Positions 16,963 to 26,148 of a stretch of 64,000 nucleotides of DNA are shown here, one piece after another. The stretch covers positions 186,001-250,000 of the forward strand of contig NZ_JAUHPV010000006.1 in assembly GCF_030418315.1 (NCBI RefSeq), read 5' to 3'. This stretch comes from Demequina zhanjiangensis. GTDB lineage: Bacteria > Actinomycetota > Actinomycetes > Actinomycetales > Demequinaceae. The position numbers and the translations under genes were made by a program. Under the pieces are notes generated by a model, which did no database searches, had not been told where the DNA came from, and saw nothing but the letters and a program-made list of their open reading frames with translations. Positions within the stretch are counted from its first letter, which is position 1, and each line of letters begins with the position of its first letter.

Positions 16963-19080
16963 CTACGCGGCTCCCGGAGCGGGGATCCCCAGCGCGGCGG
17001 CGCCCGCGCGGAGCCTCTCCGCGGTGACTCCCGCCGTCGAGAGCGCGTACGTGTTCGTGATGTGTGCGCCGTCGCGGTAGACCACCACGTCGCCGATGAT
17101 CGGCGCGCACATGTCCTGCGGGCAGATCACGTCCGTCACGTCGACGAACGTGGCGCTCTCCACGGCCTCGGCTGCCGCCCGCTGAGCGGGCGACGCAGAG
17201 CTGGCGAGCGCGTCCTCACGAGGGAATGCGCACGCAGTGGCGTCGTCGGGGTTGTCGGCGAGGCACGTCACGATGTCGTACCCGTTCGGGGCACGCGGGT
17301 TGTCGCTCAGGGCGACCACGCCGATGCCCGCCTCGGCCAGGGTCTCCCACCGCTGCTCGAGGCCGGCGAGACCGTCGTCGTCCCGCTCCTTGTCCTCGTC
17401 GTAGTGCTCGGGAAGCACGCCCCAGGCGGAGCCTTGCGAGGTGATGACGGCGTCCGGCGGGTCCGCGAGAAGGGTCGCGAGCATCGCGTCGTTCCACTCG
17501 ACGCACGGCTCCCAGACGACGCCGTCGCGGATGCGAGCCGCATCCGAGAACGGGCAGGCGCTCTTGGAGTACATCGTGATCTCCCAGCCGTTGATGCGGC
17601 CGACCTCGTCCAGGACGTCGTACCACTGCCCGAGCTTGGAGTCGCCGATCGCGGCGAGGCGCACGGATGAGCCCTCCTCGCCGATGACGCATGGCTTGAC
17701 CTGTGACTCGGTGGGGCCGGACACGCAGTCAGCAGAGACGTACGACGGGGTATCGCTGCTGATCGCCGAGAGGTCCTGCCAGATCCGGTCATAGGTGATC
17801 CGCGGAGCACCCGCGGGGCTCGAGGCGGGATCGGTGCCCAGCGCGGAGGCGCCCAGCGGCACCGAGCCCTCGACGCTCGTCGTGCTGGCGGACGCGGGAG
17901 CTCCGACCCGTGCGGTGGACGCCACCACGAGACCCGCGGAGACGGCGAGCAGAGAGCACGCGGCTCCCACCGCGAGCGGCGTGAACGCGTCCTTCGACAG
18001 GCGCGGCGAGAACCGGGCGGGGTTCTCGATCAGCCGCTGCGTGATCCACGCGAGCAGCACCGCCAGCAGCACTGCAGCCACGCCCCAACGCACGCGGGTC
18101 AGCCCGAGCCCGTCGCGGGCCGCGACCAGGAGGGGCCAGTGCCACAGGTACAGGGAGTAGGAGATGCCTCCGATCCAGACGAACGGCTTCCACGACAGCG
18201 CGCGCGACGCGAGGGAGGGGCCGAAGCCCGCGACGATGACGGCGCCGGTGCCGAGCACGGGGGCGAGGGTCGCGACTCCTGGCCATCCCACCGCCTCCTC
18301 GAGGAAGAAACCGGACCAGACGATCGCCGCGAGACCCGCGAGGCCGAGGGTGTGGCCCAGCCAGACCGGGATGCGTGCGAGGTAGGGCGCGAGCACCGCG
18401 ATGAGGCCGCCGATGGCGAGCTCCCACAGGCGGGTGGTGGTGACGAAGTAGCCGCGCGGATCCTGCGCGATGCCGAGCTGGATCGCCCACCAGAACGACG
18501 GCACGGCGATCAGGACCAGCCCGACAGCCATGGCTCCGCGCAGGTGTGCGCGGGTGCGCTTGGCGATCCACAGCGCGGCGAGGAGCACCAGCGGCCACAC
18601 GACGTAGAACTGCTCCTCCACTGCGAGCGACCAGTAGTGGAGGACGGGCGAGGCGCCCATGTCCTGCGCGCCGTAGTCGATGGAGCGTGCAGCGAAGAGC
18701 CAGTTGACGACCGACAGCGCCGCGCCGACGATGTCGTAGCCGAACGCACGGACCGTGGAGGCGGGCAGCAGCCAAGCGGTGATGGCAGCGGCGAAGACCA
18801 GGACGGTGGCAGCAGCGGGCAGCAGACGCCTCGCGCGGCGCGCGTAGAAGCGGGCGAGCGACACACGTCCGTCGCGCTCCGACTCTCTGACCAGCAGGCC
18901 GGTGATGAGGAAGCCCGAGATGACGAAGAACACGTCCACGCCGACGAAGCCGCCAGGCAGCTGCGTGATGCCGGCGTGGTAGATCAGGACCATGCCGACG
19001 GCGACGGCGCGAAGGCCCTCGATATCGAGTCTGAGCGCGCTCCGGGCAGGCTTCGCGGAGGTCAGATGTGGGCTGCGCAT
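16963..19080 (-). CDS. OafA-like membrane acyltransferase with C-terminal SGNH domain
   Basis: 705 residues from an ATG without an obvious ribosome site. Acyltransferase-3 domain in residues 1 to about 350 with ten or eleven helices: LRLDIEGLRAVAVGMVLIYHAG (catalytic His), GGFVGVDVFFVISGFLIT, SLARFYARRARRLLPA, YWSLAVEEQFYVVWPL. After a Ser/Ala-rich linker follows an extracytoplasmic SGNH-like domain with block I AIGDSKLGQWYD and a C-terminal YRDGAHITNTYALS carrying the Asp and His. Such proteins O-acetylate cell-wall or surface polysaccharides. The usual GDSH is GDSK here. Convergent with the ABC operon. Confidence 0.88.
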   Translation of the reverse strand: MRSPHLTSAKPARSALRLDIEGLRAVAVGMVLIYHAGITQLPGGFVGVDVFFVISGFLITGLLVRESERDGRVSLARFYARRARRLLPAAATVLVFAAAITAWLLPASTVRAFGYDIVGAALSVVNWLFAARSIDYGAQDMGASPVLHYWSLAVEEQFYVVWPLVLLAALWIAKRTRAHLRGAMAVGLVLIAVPSFWWAIQLGIAQDPRGYFVTTTRLWELAIGGLIAVLAPYLARIPVWLGHTLGLAGLAAIVWSGFFLEEAVGWPGVATLAPVLGTGAVIVAGFGPSLASRALSWKPFVWIGGISYSLYLWHWPLLVAARDGLGLTRVRWGVAAVLLAVLLAWITQRLIENPARFSPRLSKDAFTPLAVGAACSLLAVSAGLVVASTARVGAPASASTTSVEGSVPLGASALGTDPASSPAGAPRITYDRIWQDLSAISSDTPSYVSADCVSGPTESQVKPCVIGEEGSSVRLAAIGDSKLGQWYDVLDEVGRINGWEITMYSKSACPFSDAARIRDGVVWEPCVEWNDAMLATLLADPPDAVITSQGSAWGVLPEHYDEDKERDDDGLAGLEQRWETLAEAGIGVVALSDNPRAPNGYDIVTCLADNPDDATACAFPREDALASSASPAQRAAAEAVESATFVDVTDVICPQDMCAPIIGDVVVYRDGAHITNTYALSTAGVTAERLRAGAAALGIPAPGAA

Positions 19081-19212
19081 GCGGCGCAGTTTAACCGGCG
19101 GAGGCGGGGCATCCTTCAATCGCGGCGCTGGAGAGGGTGCAGTGTGCGCAACCTCGCTCCGCGCCCGTGAGGCACCCAGGCGTGAGCGCCTGAGTCCCCT
19201 AGACTCCCCAGC

Positions 19213-22200
19213 ATGCATTTGAAGACGCTGACGCTGCGCGGGTTCAAGTCCTTCGCGTCGGCGACGACCCTCGAGTTCGAGCCGGGCGTGACCTGTGTGG
19301 TCGGCCCGAACGGCTCGGGCAAGTCCAACGTGGTCGACGCGCTGGCCTGGGTCATGGGCGAGCAGGGCGCCAAGACCCTGCGCGGCGGCAAGATGGACGA
19401 CGTCATCTTCGCCGGTACGTCGGGCCGCGCGCCGCTGGGCCGCGCCGAGGTGTCGCTCACGATCGACAACGCCGACGGCGCGCTTCCGATCGACTACTCC
19501 GAGGTCACGATCTCCCGCACGCTCTTCCGCTCGGGCGGATCCGAGTATGCGATCAACGGCACCGCCTGCAGGCTTCTCGACATCCAGGATCTGCTCTCCG
19601 ACTCGGGCCTCGGCCGCGAGATGCACGTGATCGTGGGCCAGGGCCAGCTCGACGCGGTGCTGCGCGCCACCCCCGAGGATCGGCGGCACTTCATCGAGGA
19701 GGCCGCGGGCATCCTCAAGCACCGCCGCCGCAAGGACAAGGCGCTGCGCAAGCTCGACGCGATGCAGGCGAACCTCACACGCGTGCAGGACCTCACCTCG
19801 GAGATCCGCCGGCAGCTCGGACCTCTCGGCAAGCAGGCCGAGGTGGCGCGCCAGGCGCAGACCATCCAGGTGCAGGTGCGCGATGCGCGCTCCCGCCTGC
19901 TCGCAGACGACATCGCCCGCCTGTCGAGCCAGCTCGAGCAGGACAAGGCCGACGAGACGGCGCTGCTGGAGCGTCGAGCCTCGGTTGAGAAGGCGCTCCA
20001 GGAGGCGCGCGACTCGCTCGCCGGGCTCGAGCGCGCGGCGGCGGAGGCGACGCCCGCGCTCACCAAGGCGAACGACATCTTCTATCGCCTCAGCGCCATC
20101 CGCGAGCGTCTGCGCAACCTCCAGTCGCTCGCCGACGAGCGGCTCCGCATGCTCGGCACCCAGGTGGACGCCGCGCCTCCCACCGACCTCGTCGACCTGG
20201 ACGAGCAGGTGGAGCGTGCGAAGGCGGCGCGTGCCGAGCTCGACGCTGAGGTGCAGGCGGCCGCTGCCGAGCTGGAGGCCGCTGAGAAGACGCGCAAGGA
20301 GGCCGAGGACGTCGCGTATGCGTCGGAGAGGCACCACGCGACCCTGCTGCGCTCGATCGCCGACCGTCGCGAGGGCGTGGCGCGCGTCGCGGGCCAGGTG
20401 GCCGTGAAGCGCTCCCGCGTGGAGGCCGTCGAGGACGAGATCGGTCGTCTGCAGGAGCAGCTCGCCGCGGCCGAGAAGCGCGCCCACGAGGCCACCACGG
20501 AGTTCAAGGCGCTCGAGACCACGGTCACCTCCGTCGAGGAGGGCGAGGAGGACCTCGACGAGCAGCACGAGGTCGCCACCGAGGAGTGGGACGCCGCCAA
20601 GCAGGCGCTGTCCGAGCTCAAGGACGCCCTCAACGTGGCCATGCGCGAGCGTGACACGTGGGCCGCCAAGGCCGAGGCGCTCGAGATGTCGCTCGTCCGC
20701 AAGGACGGCGCCGGTGCGCTGCTCGCGTCCGATCGCAGCGCGATCCGAGGCACCGTCGCGGCGCTCGTCGAGGTCGAGCCGGGCTCCGAGGACGCGATCG
20801 CCGCAGCCCTGGGCCGTCTGGCCGACGCGATCGCCGTGGACGCGGTCGAGGACGCAGTGGATGCGATCCGCTGGCTTCGCGACGAGGACGCCGGACGTGC
20901 GTGGTTCCTCATCGGCGACCGCGACGCCGCCGCGACGAACCCGGACGTCGCGCTGCCCGAGGGCGCCGCGTGGGCCTCCGACGTCGTGTCCGGTCCCGAC
21001 GGCATCGTGCACACGGTGCGGTCCTTCCTGTCCGGCGTGGTCGTGGTCGACGACCTCGCGACCGCGCGCGCCGTCGTGCGCGACCACAGGGGCGTCGTCG
21101 CGGTGACGCGTCGCGGCGACCTGCTCGGCACGCAGAACGCATCGGGCGGCGCAGGGGAGGCCCCGAGCGTCCTCCACATGCAGGCCGCCCTGGACGACGC
21201 GAAGGAGAAGCGGGACGCGGCCGCGCGTCGTGTCGAGTCGACGAGCTTCGAGCTCCGTGCGGCCGAGGAGGCGGAGCAGACCACCCATTCCCGGTACCAG
21301 ACGACGCTCGACCGCCTCAACGAGTCCGACGCGCGCCTGTCCGCAGTCGCCGAGCAGCTCGGTCACCTCAACGCGTCCGCGCGTGCGGCGCGCGCCGAGG
21401 CCGAGCGGCTCCAGGTGCAGCTGGATGAGGCGGCCCAGCGCATGCAGACGGATCAGGACGCCCTGAGCGAGCTGACGGAGCGGCTCGCGGCCGCCCAGGC
21501 CGAGCCCGAGCAGTTCGAGGCCGACGTCGCGGAGGCGCAGGAGACGCGCGCCGCCGATGCACGCGCCGCCACCGCCGCGCGTGCCAAGGAGACCGAGGCG
21601 CGCCTCGCGCTGCGCACCAGCGAGGAGCGTGCGCGCGCTCTTGCCGCACGCGCGGAGAGCCTCGAGAAGGCGGCGGAGGCCGAGCGGGACGCACGTGCCC
21701 GCGCCGCGGAGGCCGCGGCGAGGCGAGAGCGGCAGGCGGTCGCGGCACGCGAGGTGCTCGCTGGCGCCCACGAGGCCCTGCAGGCGATCGACGTGTCGGT
21801 GCAGCGCGCCGACGACGCGCGTGCCGAGGCGGAGGAGGCGCGGTCGGAGCGCTCGGGTGAGCTGAGCAAGCTCCGCCGCACCGTGGACGAGTACACCCAG
21901 GAGCACTCGCGCCTGACCGACGACGCCCACAAGGACGAGGTGGCGCGCGCCCAGATGCGCGTGAGGCTCGAGCAGCTCGAGCAGCGCGCGGTCGACGAGC
22001 TCAGCGTGGACCCCGCACAGCTCGTCGAGGAGTTCGGGCCCCACCTGCCCGTGCCGATCCTTGGCGCGGCGGGCGACGAGGCGCGCGAGAAGGCGGCGCA
22101 GGCCGCCGAGGAGGCGGGGGAGGCGCTCCCTGAGGACTTCGCGCCGACGGAGCCGTTCGTGCGCGAGGTGCAGGAGAAGCGCCTTCGTCAGGCCGAGCGG

Positions 22201-22824
22201 GCGATGGGCCAGCTGGGCCGCGTGAACCCGCTCGCGCTCGAGGAGTTCGCGGCGCTCGAGGAGCGCCACACGTTCCTCCAGGAGCAGCTCGCCGACATCA
22301 AGTCGTCGCGCGAGGACCTGCTCGAGATCGTCAAGGAGATCGACGAGCGGGTCGAGCAGATCTTCACCCAGGCCTTCGAGGACACTGCGACGCAGTTCGC
22401 GCGCATCTTCCCCCGCCTGTTCCCTGGTGGCGAGGGACGCCTCGTGCTCACCGACCCCAAGCACATGCTCGAGACCGGCATCGAGGTCGAGGCCAGGCCC
22501 GCGGGCAAGAAGGTGAAGCGGCTGTCGCTGCTCTCGGGCGGCGAGCGTTCCCTGACGGCGGTCGCGCTGCTGGTCGCGATCTTCAAGGCCCGCCCCAGCC
22601 CCTTCTACGTGATGGATGAGGTCGAGGCGGCGCTCGATGATGTGAACCTCGGTCGCCTGCTCGAGATCTTCACCGAGCTGCAGGAGGACTCGCAGCTCAT
22701 CGTCATCACGCACCAGAAGCGGACCATGGAGATCGCCGACGCCCTGTACGGAGTCACCATGCGAGGCGACGGCGTCACGACCGTGATCTCGCAGCGTCTC
22801 CGCGACGAGGGCGACGCCGCATAG
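19213..22824 (+). CDS. smc: Chromosome segregation protein SMC
   Basis: 1203 residues, full length. N-terminal ATPase half: KSFASATTLEFEPGVTCVVGPNGSGKSNVVDAL (Walker A), then long coiled coil. The hinge at about 500-660 contains SDRSAIRGTVAALVEVEPG and AIAAALGRLADAIAV. A second coiled coil returns to the C-terminal head LSLLSGGERSLTAVALL (signature) and FYVMDEVEAALDD (Walker B). SMC dimers with ScpA/ScpB load at parS and align chromosome arms. Its antisense strand is open for thousands of bases only because of codon bias. smc upstream of ftsY is the common actinobacterial order. Confidence 0.97.
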   Translation: MHLKTLTLRGFKSFASATTLEFEPGVTCVVGPNGSGKSNVVDALAWVMGEQGAKTLRGGKMDDVIFAGTSGRAPLGRAEVSLTIDNADGALPIDYSEVTISRTLFRSGGSEYAINGTACRLLDIQDLLSDSGLGREMHVIVGQGQLDAVLRATPEDRRHFIEEAAGILKHRRRKDKALRKLDAMQANLTRVQDLTSEIRRQLGPLGKQAEVARQAQTIQVQVRDARSRLLADDIARLSSQLEQDKADETALLERRASVEKALQEARDSLAGLERAAAEATPALTKANDIFYRLSAIRERLRNLQSLADERLRMLGTQVDAAPPTDLVDLDEQVERAKAARAELDAEVQAAAAELEAAEKTRKEAEDVAYASERHHATLLRSIADRREGVARVAGQVAVKRSRVEAVEDEIGRLQEQLAAAEKRAHEATTEFKALETTVTSVEEGEEDLDEQHEVATEEWDAAKQALSELKDALNVAMRERDTWAAKAEALEMSLVRKDGAGALLASDRSAIRGTVAALVEVEPGSEDAIAAALGRLADAIAVDAVEDAVDAIRWLRDEDAGRAWFLIGDRDAAATNPDVALPEGAAWASDVVSGPDGIVHTVRSFLSGVVVVDDLATARAVVRDHRGVVAVTRRGDLLGTQNASGGAGEAPSVLHMQAALDDAKEKRDAAARRVESTSFELRAAEEAEQTTHSRYQTTLDRLNESDARLSAVAEQLGHLNASARAARAEAERLQVQLDEAAQRMQTDQDALSELTERLAAAQAEPEQFEADVAEAQETRAADARAATAARAKETEARLALRTSEERARALAARAESLEKAAEAERDARARAAEAAARRERQAVAAREVLAGAHEALQAIDVSVQRADDARAEAEEARSERSGELSKLRRTVDEYTQEHSRLTDDAHKDEVARAQMRVRLEQLEQRAVDELSVDPAQLVEEFGPHLPVPILGAAGDEAREKAAQAAEEAGEALPEDFAPTEPFVREVQEKRLRQAERAMGQLGRVNPLALEEFAALEERHTFLQEQLADIKSSREDLLEIVKEIDERVEQIFTQAFEDTATQFARIFPRLFPGGEGRLVLTDPKHMLETGIEVEARPAGKKVKRLSLLSGGERSLTAVALLVAIFKARPSPFYVMDEVEAALDDVNLGRLLEIFTELQEDSQLIVITHQKRTMEIADALYGVTMRGDGVTTVISQRLRDEGDAA

Positions 22825-22828
22825 GACG

Positions 22829-24217
22829 TCAGGACGCCGCGGTCACCCGCAGGTCGTAGTCGGCCGCCGCGCCTCCGAAGTAGGTGGTGACGGCGATCAG
22901 CAGCCGGCCCTCCGGGAACACGCGGTCGAGCGCAGGGTCGGTCTCGGCGAGCGACGAGGCGTCGGGAGCGCTGTCGGCCCACGCGACCCGTCGCGGCTCC
23001 CCGTCGACGAACTGCACCACCTCGAGCACCAGGTCCTGGTCGCCGAGCGTCGCCACCTCCATCAGCAGCCGCTGCTGCTCGGGGTTGTCGAGGCACAGGT
23101 ACTGCACCTCGCCCTCGAGCGTCAGCGCCTCTCCGACGGCGATTCCGGGTGCGACCTCGCACTCGGCCTCCGTGACGTCCGCGATGACGGTGCTGACCTC
23201 GCCGGTGCGCATGACCGAGCCCGCGGGCCCCGCGTAGAGCCTGACGGCGCCGGGGTCCTCCCCGAACCACGCCGAGACCGACACCAGGTAGGAGCCCTCC
23301 TCGAGGTCGATCGTGAGCTCGGGGTCGTAGCCGAAGGCGTCGTCGTTGCTCCTGAGTACGCGCGCGGCGCCGTCCTCGTCGAACCGCGCGATGCTCAGCA
23401 GCAGATCCGGTCCGCCCTCGTCTGGCAGCGCGTCGCCGAGCGACTCGGCGCCGGCGACAAGGAACGTCGGCTCCGTGAGGTCGAGGCAGAAGTAGGGGAC
23501 CTCTCCGTCCGCCTCCACCTCGCCCGCATCGGTCACCAGCGGCACGGAGTCGCCGCACTGCGTCTGCGAGGGTCCCGTGATCGCCTCGGTGTCCTCCAGC
23601 TCCGGCGCCGCGGGAAGCGCGGAGCCGTACACGAGGTACGGCGGCGGGTCGGAGCCGTCGAGCGCGGTCACGTAGCCGACGTAGGCGCCGGGGCTGACGA
23701 TCGCGGTCACCATCGGGTCGAGCCCGAGCGTGCTGTCGGCGGATCCGAGCGCCATGCCGTCGACGGTCTCGAGCCTCAGCGCGAGATCCTCACCCTCCTG
23801 GAGGGCGGCGGCGCCCACGGTCAGCTCGGAGCGCTCCGTCACGATCAGGCACACAGGGCCGTCCGGCTGGACCGCCTGTCCGTCGAGCGCCAGCACCTGC
23901 GCCTCGACCGGCCCACAGTCCTGCGCAGGCGAGGAGGAGGGCTCGGATGCGGCGTCGTCCCCTCCCAGGCCGGTCAGCGCCCAGCCTGCGAAGCCGGCAG
24001 CGGCGATCAGGAGCGCCGCCGCGCCGACGTAGACTATGGTGCGGACGCGAGACGACGATGCCCCGGCGTCGTCGTGGGCTCCAGCCGAGCTGTCAGCCGC
24101 GTCGTCGCCTCGGCCCTCCGGTCGCGCAGCGCCCGGACCCTGCTGAGCGAGCTCCTCACCTGTGCCAGCCCCGTCGGGCCGGTCGTCGCGCGAGTCAGGG
24201 GCGTCCGGGTCCGTCAT
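22829..24217 (-). CDS. Membrane-anchored exported protein with three similar domains
   Basis: 462 residues. An acidic cytoplasmic N-terminus of about 55 residues and one membrane helix (about 59-82, IVYVGAAALLIAAAGFAGWA) are followed by about 380 extracytoplasmic residues. These contain three related units of about 120 residues, each beginning with Cys and having a Cys-containing strand (VCLIV, YFCLD, YLCLD), then a hydrophobic strand and an LxLxxxxxDG turn. The pattern resembles small beta-sandwich domains, each with one disulfide; I cannot name the family. Convergent with smc, ending four bases from its stop. Confidence 0.65.
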   Translation of the reverse strand: MTDPDAPDSRDDRPDGAGTGEELAQQGPGAARPEGRGDDAADSSAGAHDDAGASSSRVRTIVYVGAAALLIAAAGFAGWALTGLGGDDAASEPSSSPAQDCGPVEAQVLALDGQAVQPDGPVCLIVTERSELTVGAAALQEGEDLALRLETVDGMALGSADSTLGLDPMVTAIVSPGAYVGYVTALDGSDPPPYLVYGSALPAAPELEDTEAITGPSQTQCGDSVPLVTDAGEVEADGEVPYFCLDLTEPTFLVAGAESLGDALPDEGGPDLLLSIARFDEDGAARVLRSNDDAFGYDPELTIDLEEGSYLVSVSAWFGEDPGAVRLYAGPAGSVMRTGEVSTVIADVTEAECEVAPGIAVGEALTLEGEVQYLCLDNPEQQRLLMEVATLGDQDLVLEVVQFVDGEPRRVAWADSAPDASSLAETDPALDRVFPEGRLLIAVTTYFGGAAADYDLRVTAAS

Positions 24218-24359
24218 GGGGGGAGCGTAACCCGCTCCTCACGCGTTGACGTCCGTGGAGGGCCCGGAATGTCCTAGCTCGTCCCGGTTTGCCTGAACGT
24301 CCGGTTCGGGTGATCCTGTAGCCCGCAACACCCTGGAATCGAGAGGACTCGACTGCACT

Positions 24360-24776
24360 GTGATCTCCTTCAGCGACATGGAAGGCGCACTGATCCCCGC
24401 GATCGTGCTCTCGGTGATCATCATCCTGGCCGCCGCGCTCTCCGAGGGGCGCGGTCTGTACCTGCTCACGATCCTGCTCGGCGGGCGGGACCGCGCCGAG
24501 CTGCGCCAGACGATGCTCGGCGATGACGTGCCTCGCGAGGTCAGCGACTGGAACCTCGTCGGCCGGCTCGACTCGCCGACCCGCGAGGAGGACGGTGAGC
24601 ACGTGCCCGGCCTCCGCGACGTGGTCGCTCTCAAGGACCGCCTGCCCGAGGTGCGCGAGCACCTTCCCGAGCTCAAGGGCCACCTTCCCCAGGTCAGCTT
24701 CACCGAGCTCCCCGGCATCCGGGGGCTCCGTGAGCCCGCCGAGATCGAGCCGGTGGGCGAGCCCGCGAGCCGCTGA
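24360..24776 (+). CDS. Small protein with one membrane helix
   Basis: 138 residues if translated from the GTG; an ATG at 24378 is the alternative and neither has a well-placed ribosome site. One hydrophobic segment (LIPAIVLSVIIILAAALSEG) lies near the N-terminus; the rest is charged, with an acidic, proline-containing tail (LPEVREHLPELKGHLPQV). I do not recognise it. It precedes ftsY by 36 bases and may be cotranscribed. Confidence 0.5.
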   Translation: MISFSDMEGALIPAIVLSVIIILAAALSEGRGLYLLTILLGGRDRAELRQTMLGDDVPREVSDWNLVGRLDSPTREEDGEHVPGLRDVVALKDRLPEVREHLPELKGHLPQVSFTELPGIRGLREPAEIEPVGEPASR

Positions 24777-24812
24777 CGTCCCGACCCCTCGACCGTCTGA
24801 CACACTGACTCC

Positions 24813-25913
24813 GTGGACGTCTCGTGGATTCCTGGAAGCGCTGATCTTGTCGTCGTGATCGTCGCCGTGGCGGCGGTCGCAGGTGGAGCCTTCGCGGCGC
24901 TGCGTCGGGGCAAGGGGCCCGACGAGCGTGCAGGAGGGCCGTCGGCCCCCACGGAGAGGCCCGCGGCCCCTGAGGCCCCCGCCAAGGCGAAGCCCGCCGG
25001 GCCGGAGGACCCCGGATCGCGGCTGGCGCGACTCCGCTCACGGCTGTCGGGCGGGCTCGGCAGCTCGCTGCTGTCGATCTTCTCGCGCGGCTCGCTGAGC
25101 GCGGAGGACTGGGAGGAGCTCGAGGAGACGCTGCTCGCGGCGGACGTGGGCGCAGCCTCGACGGACATCCTTCTCGAGGACCTCAAGGCGCGCCTCAAGG
25201 CGAGCCCCGACGCGGAGCCGATCTCGCTCCTGCGCGAGGCGCTTCTCGACGTGGTGGACCCGACCCTCGACCGCTCTCTCGCCCTGGAGCCGCAGGATGG
25301 CGTGCCTGCGACCGCCGTCGTCGTCGGCGTCAACGGCGTCGGCAAGACCACCACCGTGGGCAAGCTCGCGCGCGTCCTCGTCGCGGAGGGCAGCAGCGTC
25401 GTGCTCGGCGCCGCCGACACGTTCCGTGCCGCCGCAGCGGATCAGCTCGAGACCTGGGGCTCCCGCGTCGGCGTGCCCGTGGTGCGCTCCGATCGCGAGG
25501 GCGCCGACCCTGCCTCGGTCGCCTTCGAGGCCGCGCAGAAGGGCAAGGACGACGGCGCTGACGTCGTGCTCGTGGACACCGCGGGCCGTCTGCAGAACAA
25601 GGCCGGGCTCATGGATGAGCTCGGCAAGATCGTGCGCGTCGTGTCCAAGGTGAGCCCTCCGAGCGAGGTGCTGCTCGTGCTCGACGCCACCACGGGCCAG
25701 AACGGTCTCACGCAGGCGCGGGTGTTCGGCGAGGTCGCGCCCCTCACGGGCATCGTCCTGACCAAGCTCGACGGCACGGCCCGCGGCGGGATCGTCGTCG
25801 CTGTCCAGCGGGAGCTCGGCGTGCCCGTGAAGTTCATCGGCCTGGGTGAGGGCGAGGACGATCTCGCGCCGTTCGACGCGGAGCAGTTCGTCGATGGGCT
25901 GCTCGGCCGCTAG
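24813..25913 (+). CDS. ftsY: Signal recognition particle receptor FtsY
   Basis: 366 residues from a GTG. An N-terminal membrane helix (VVVIVAVAAVAGGAFAAL) and a Pro/Ala-rich acidic linker precede the NG GTPase domain: N domain WEELEETLLAADVG, G1 VVGVNGVGKTTTVGKLA, G2 ADTFRAAAADQLETW, G3 VDTAGRLQNKAGLM, G4 LTKLDGTARGG, and closing motif GLGEGEDDLAPFD. It pairs with the Ffh encoded 3.7 kb downstream to deliver ribosomes to the translocon. The N-terminal helix suggests direct membrane anchoring, as in other actinobacteria. Confidence 0.97.
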   Translation: MDVSWIPGSADLVVVIVAVAAVAGGAFAALRRGKGPDERAGGPSAPTERPAAPEAPAKAKPAGPEDPGSRLARLRSRLSGGLGSSLLSIFSRGSLSAEDWEELEETLLAADVGAASTDILLEDLKARLKASPDAEPISLLREALLDVVDPTLDRSLALEPQDGVPATAVVVGVNGVGKTTTVGKLARVLVAEGSSVVLGAADTFRAAAADQLETWGSRVGVPVVRSDREGADPASVAFEAAQKGKDDGADVVLVDTAGRLQNKAGLMDELGKIVRVVSKVSPPSEVLLVLDATTGQNGLTQARVFGEVAPLTGIVLTKLDGTARGGIVVAVQRELGVPVKFIGLGEGEDDLAPFDAEQFVDGLLGR

Positions 25914-26048
25914 CGCCGGCCGCCTCGGCACGCGGTGCCTCGAGCCGGAGCTCGGAAGCGGCGGGTTCCCTCCGTTTGGGGGAGTGGACACGACAGTCAT
26001 CTCATCTGGCGGAACCGGCAACACACCTTTTACGCGGTCGCGCTTCAT

Positions 26049-26086
26049 GTAACAGCCCTGAAACACAGGTGCAGTTCAGGTGTAAC
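26049..26086. promoter_or_regulatory. GlnR-type nitrogen operator before amtB
   Basis: GTAAC, six bases, GAAAC (26049-26064) matches the actinobacterial GlnR consensus gTnAC-n6-GaAAC exactly. Continuing in the same 11-base register, a third block is degenerate and a fourth is GTAAC again at 26082. The site lies 85-100 bases upstream of amtB, where GlnR activates ammonium transport under nitrogen limitation. No glnR gene is present in the window. Confidence 0.75.
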
Positions 26087-26148
26087 AGAACTGCGGAAGG
26101 GTCTCTCTTGACTAGCCGAAGGGTTAGCGAAAGGGAGAAGCAGAAACA

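Noticed and set aside
16963..22713. Very long minus-strand open frame continuing from the acyltransferase across the whole smc gene
   Set aside because: Antisense of smc; high-GC codon bias leaves the complementary frame open. Only the part to 19080 has a real domain and start.
25914..25960. Terminator after ftsY
   Set aside because: Only a five-base stem (GGCAC/GTGCC) with no T-run was found.
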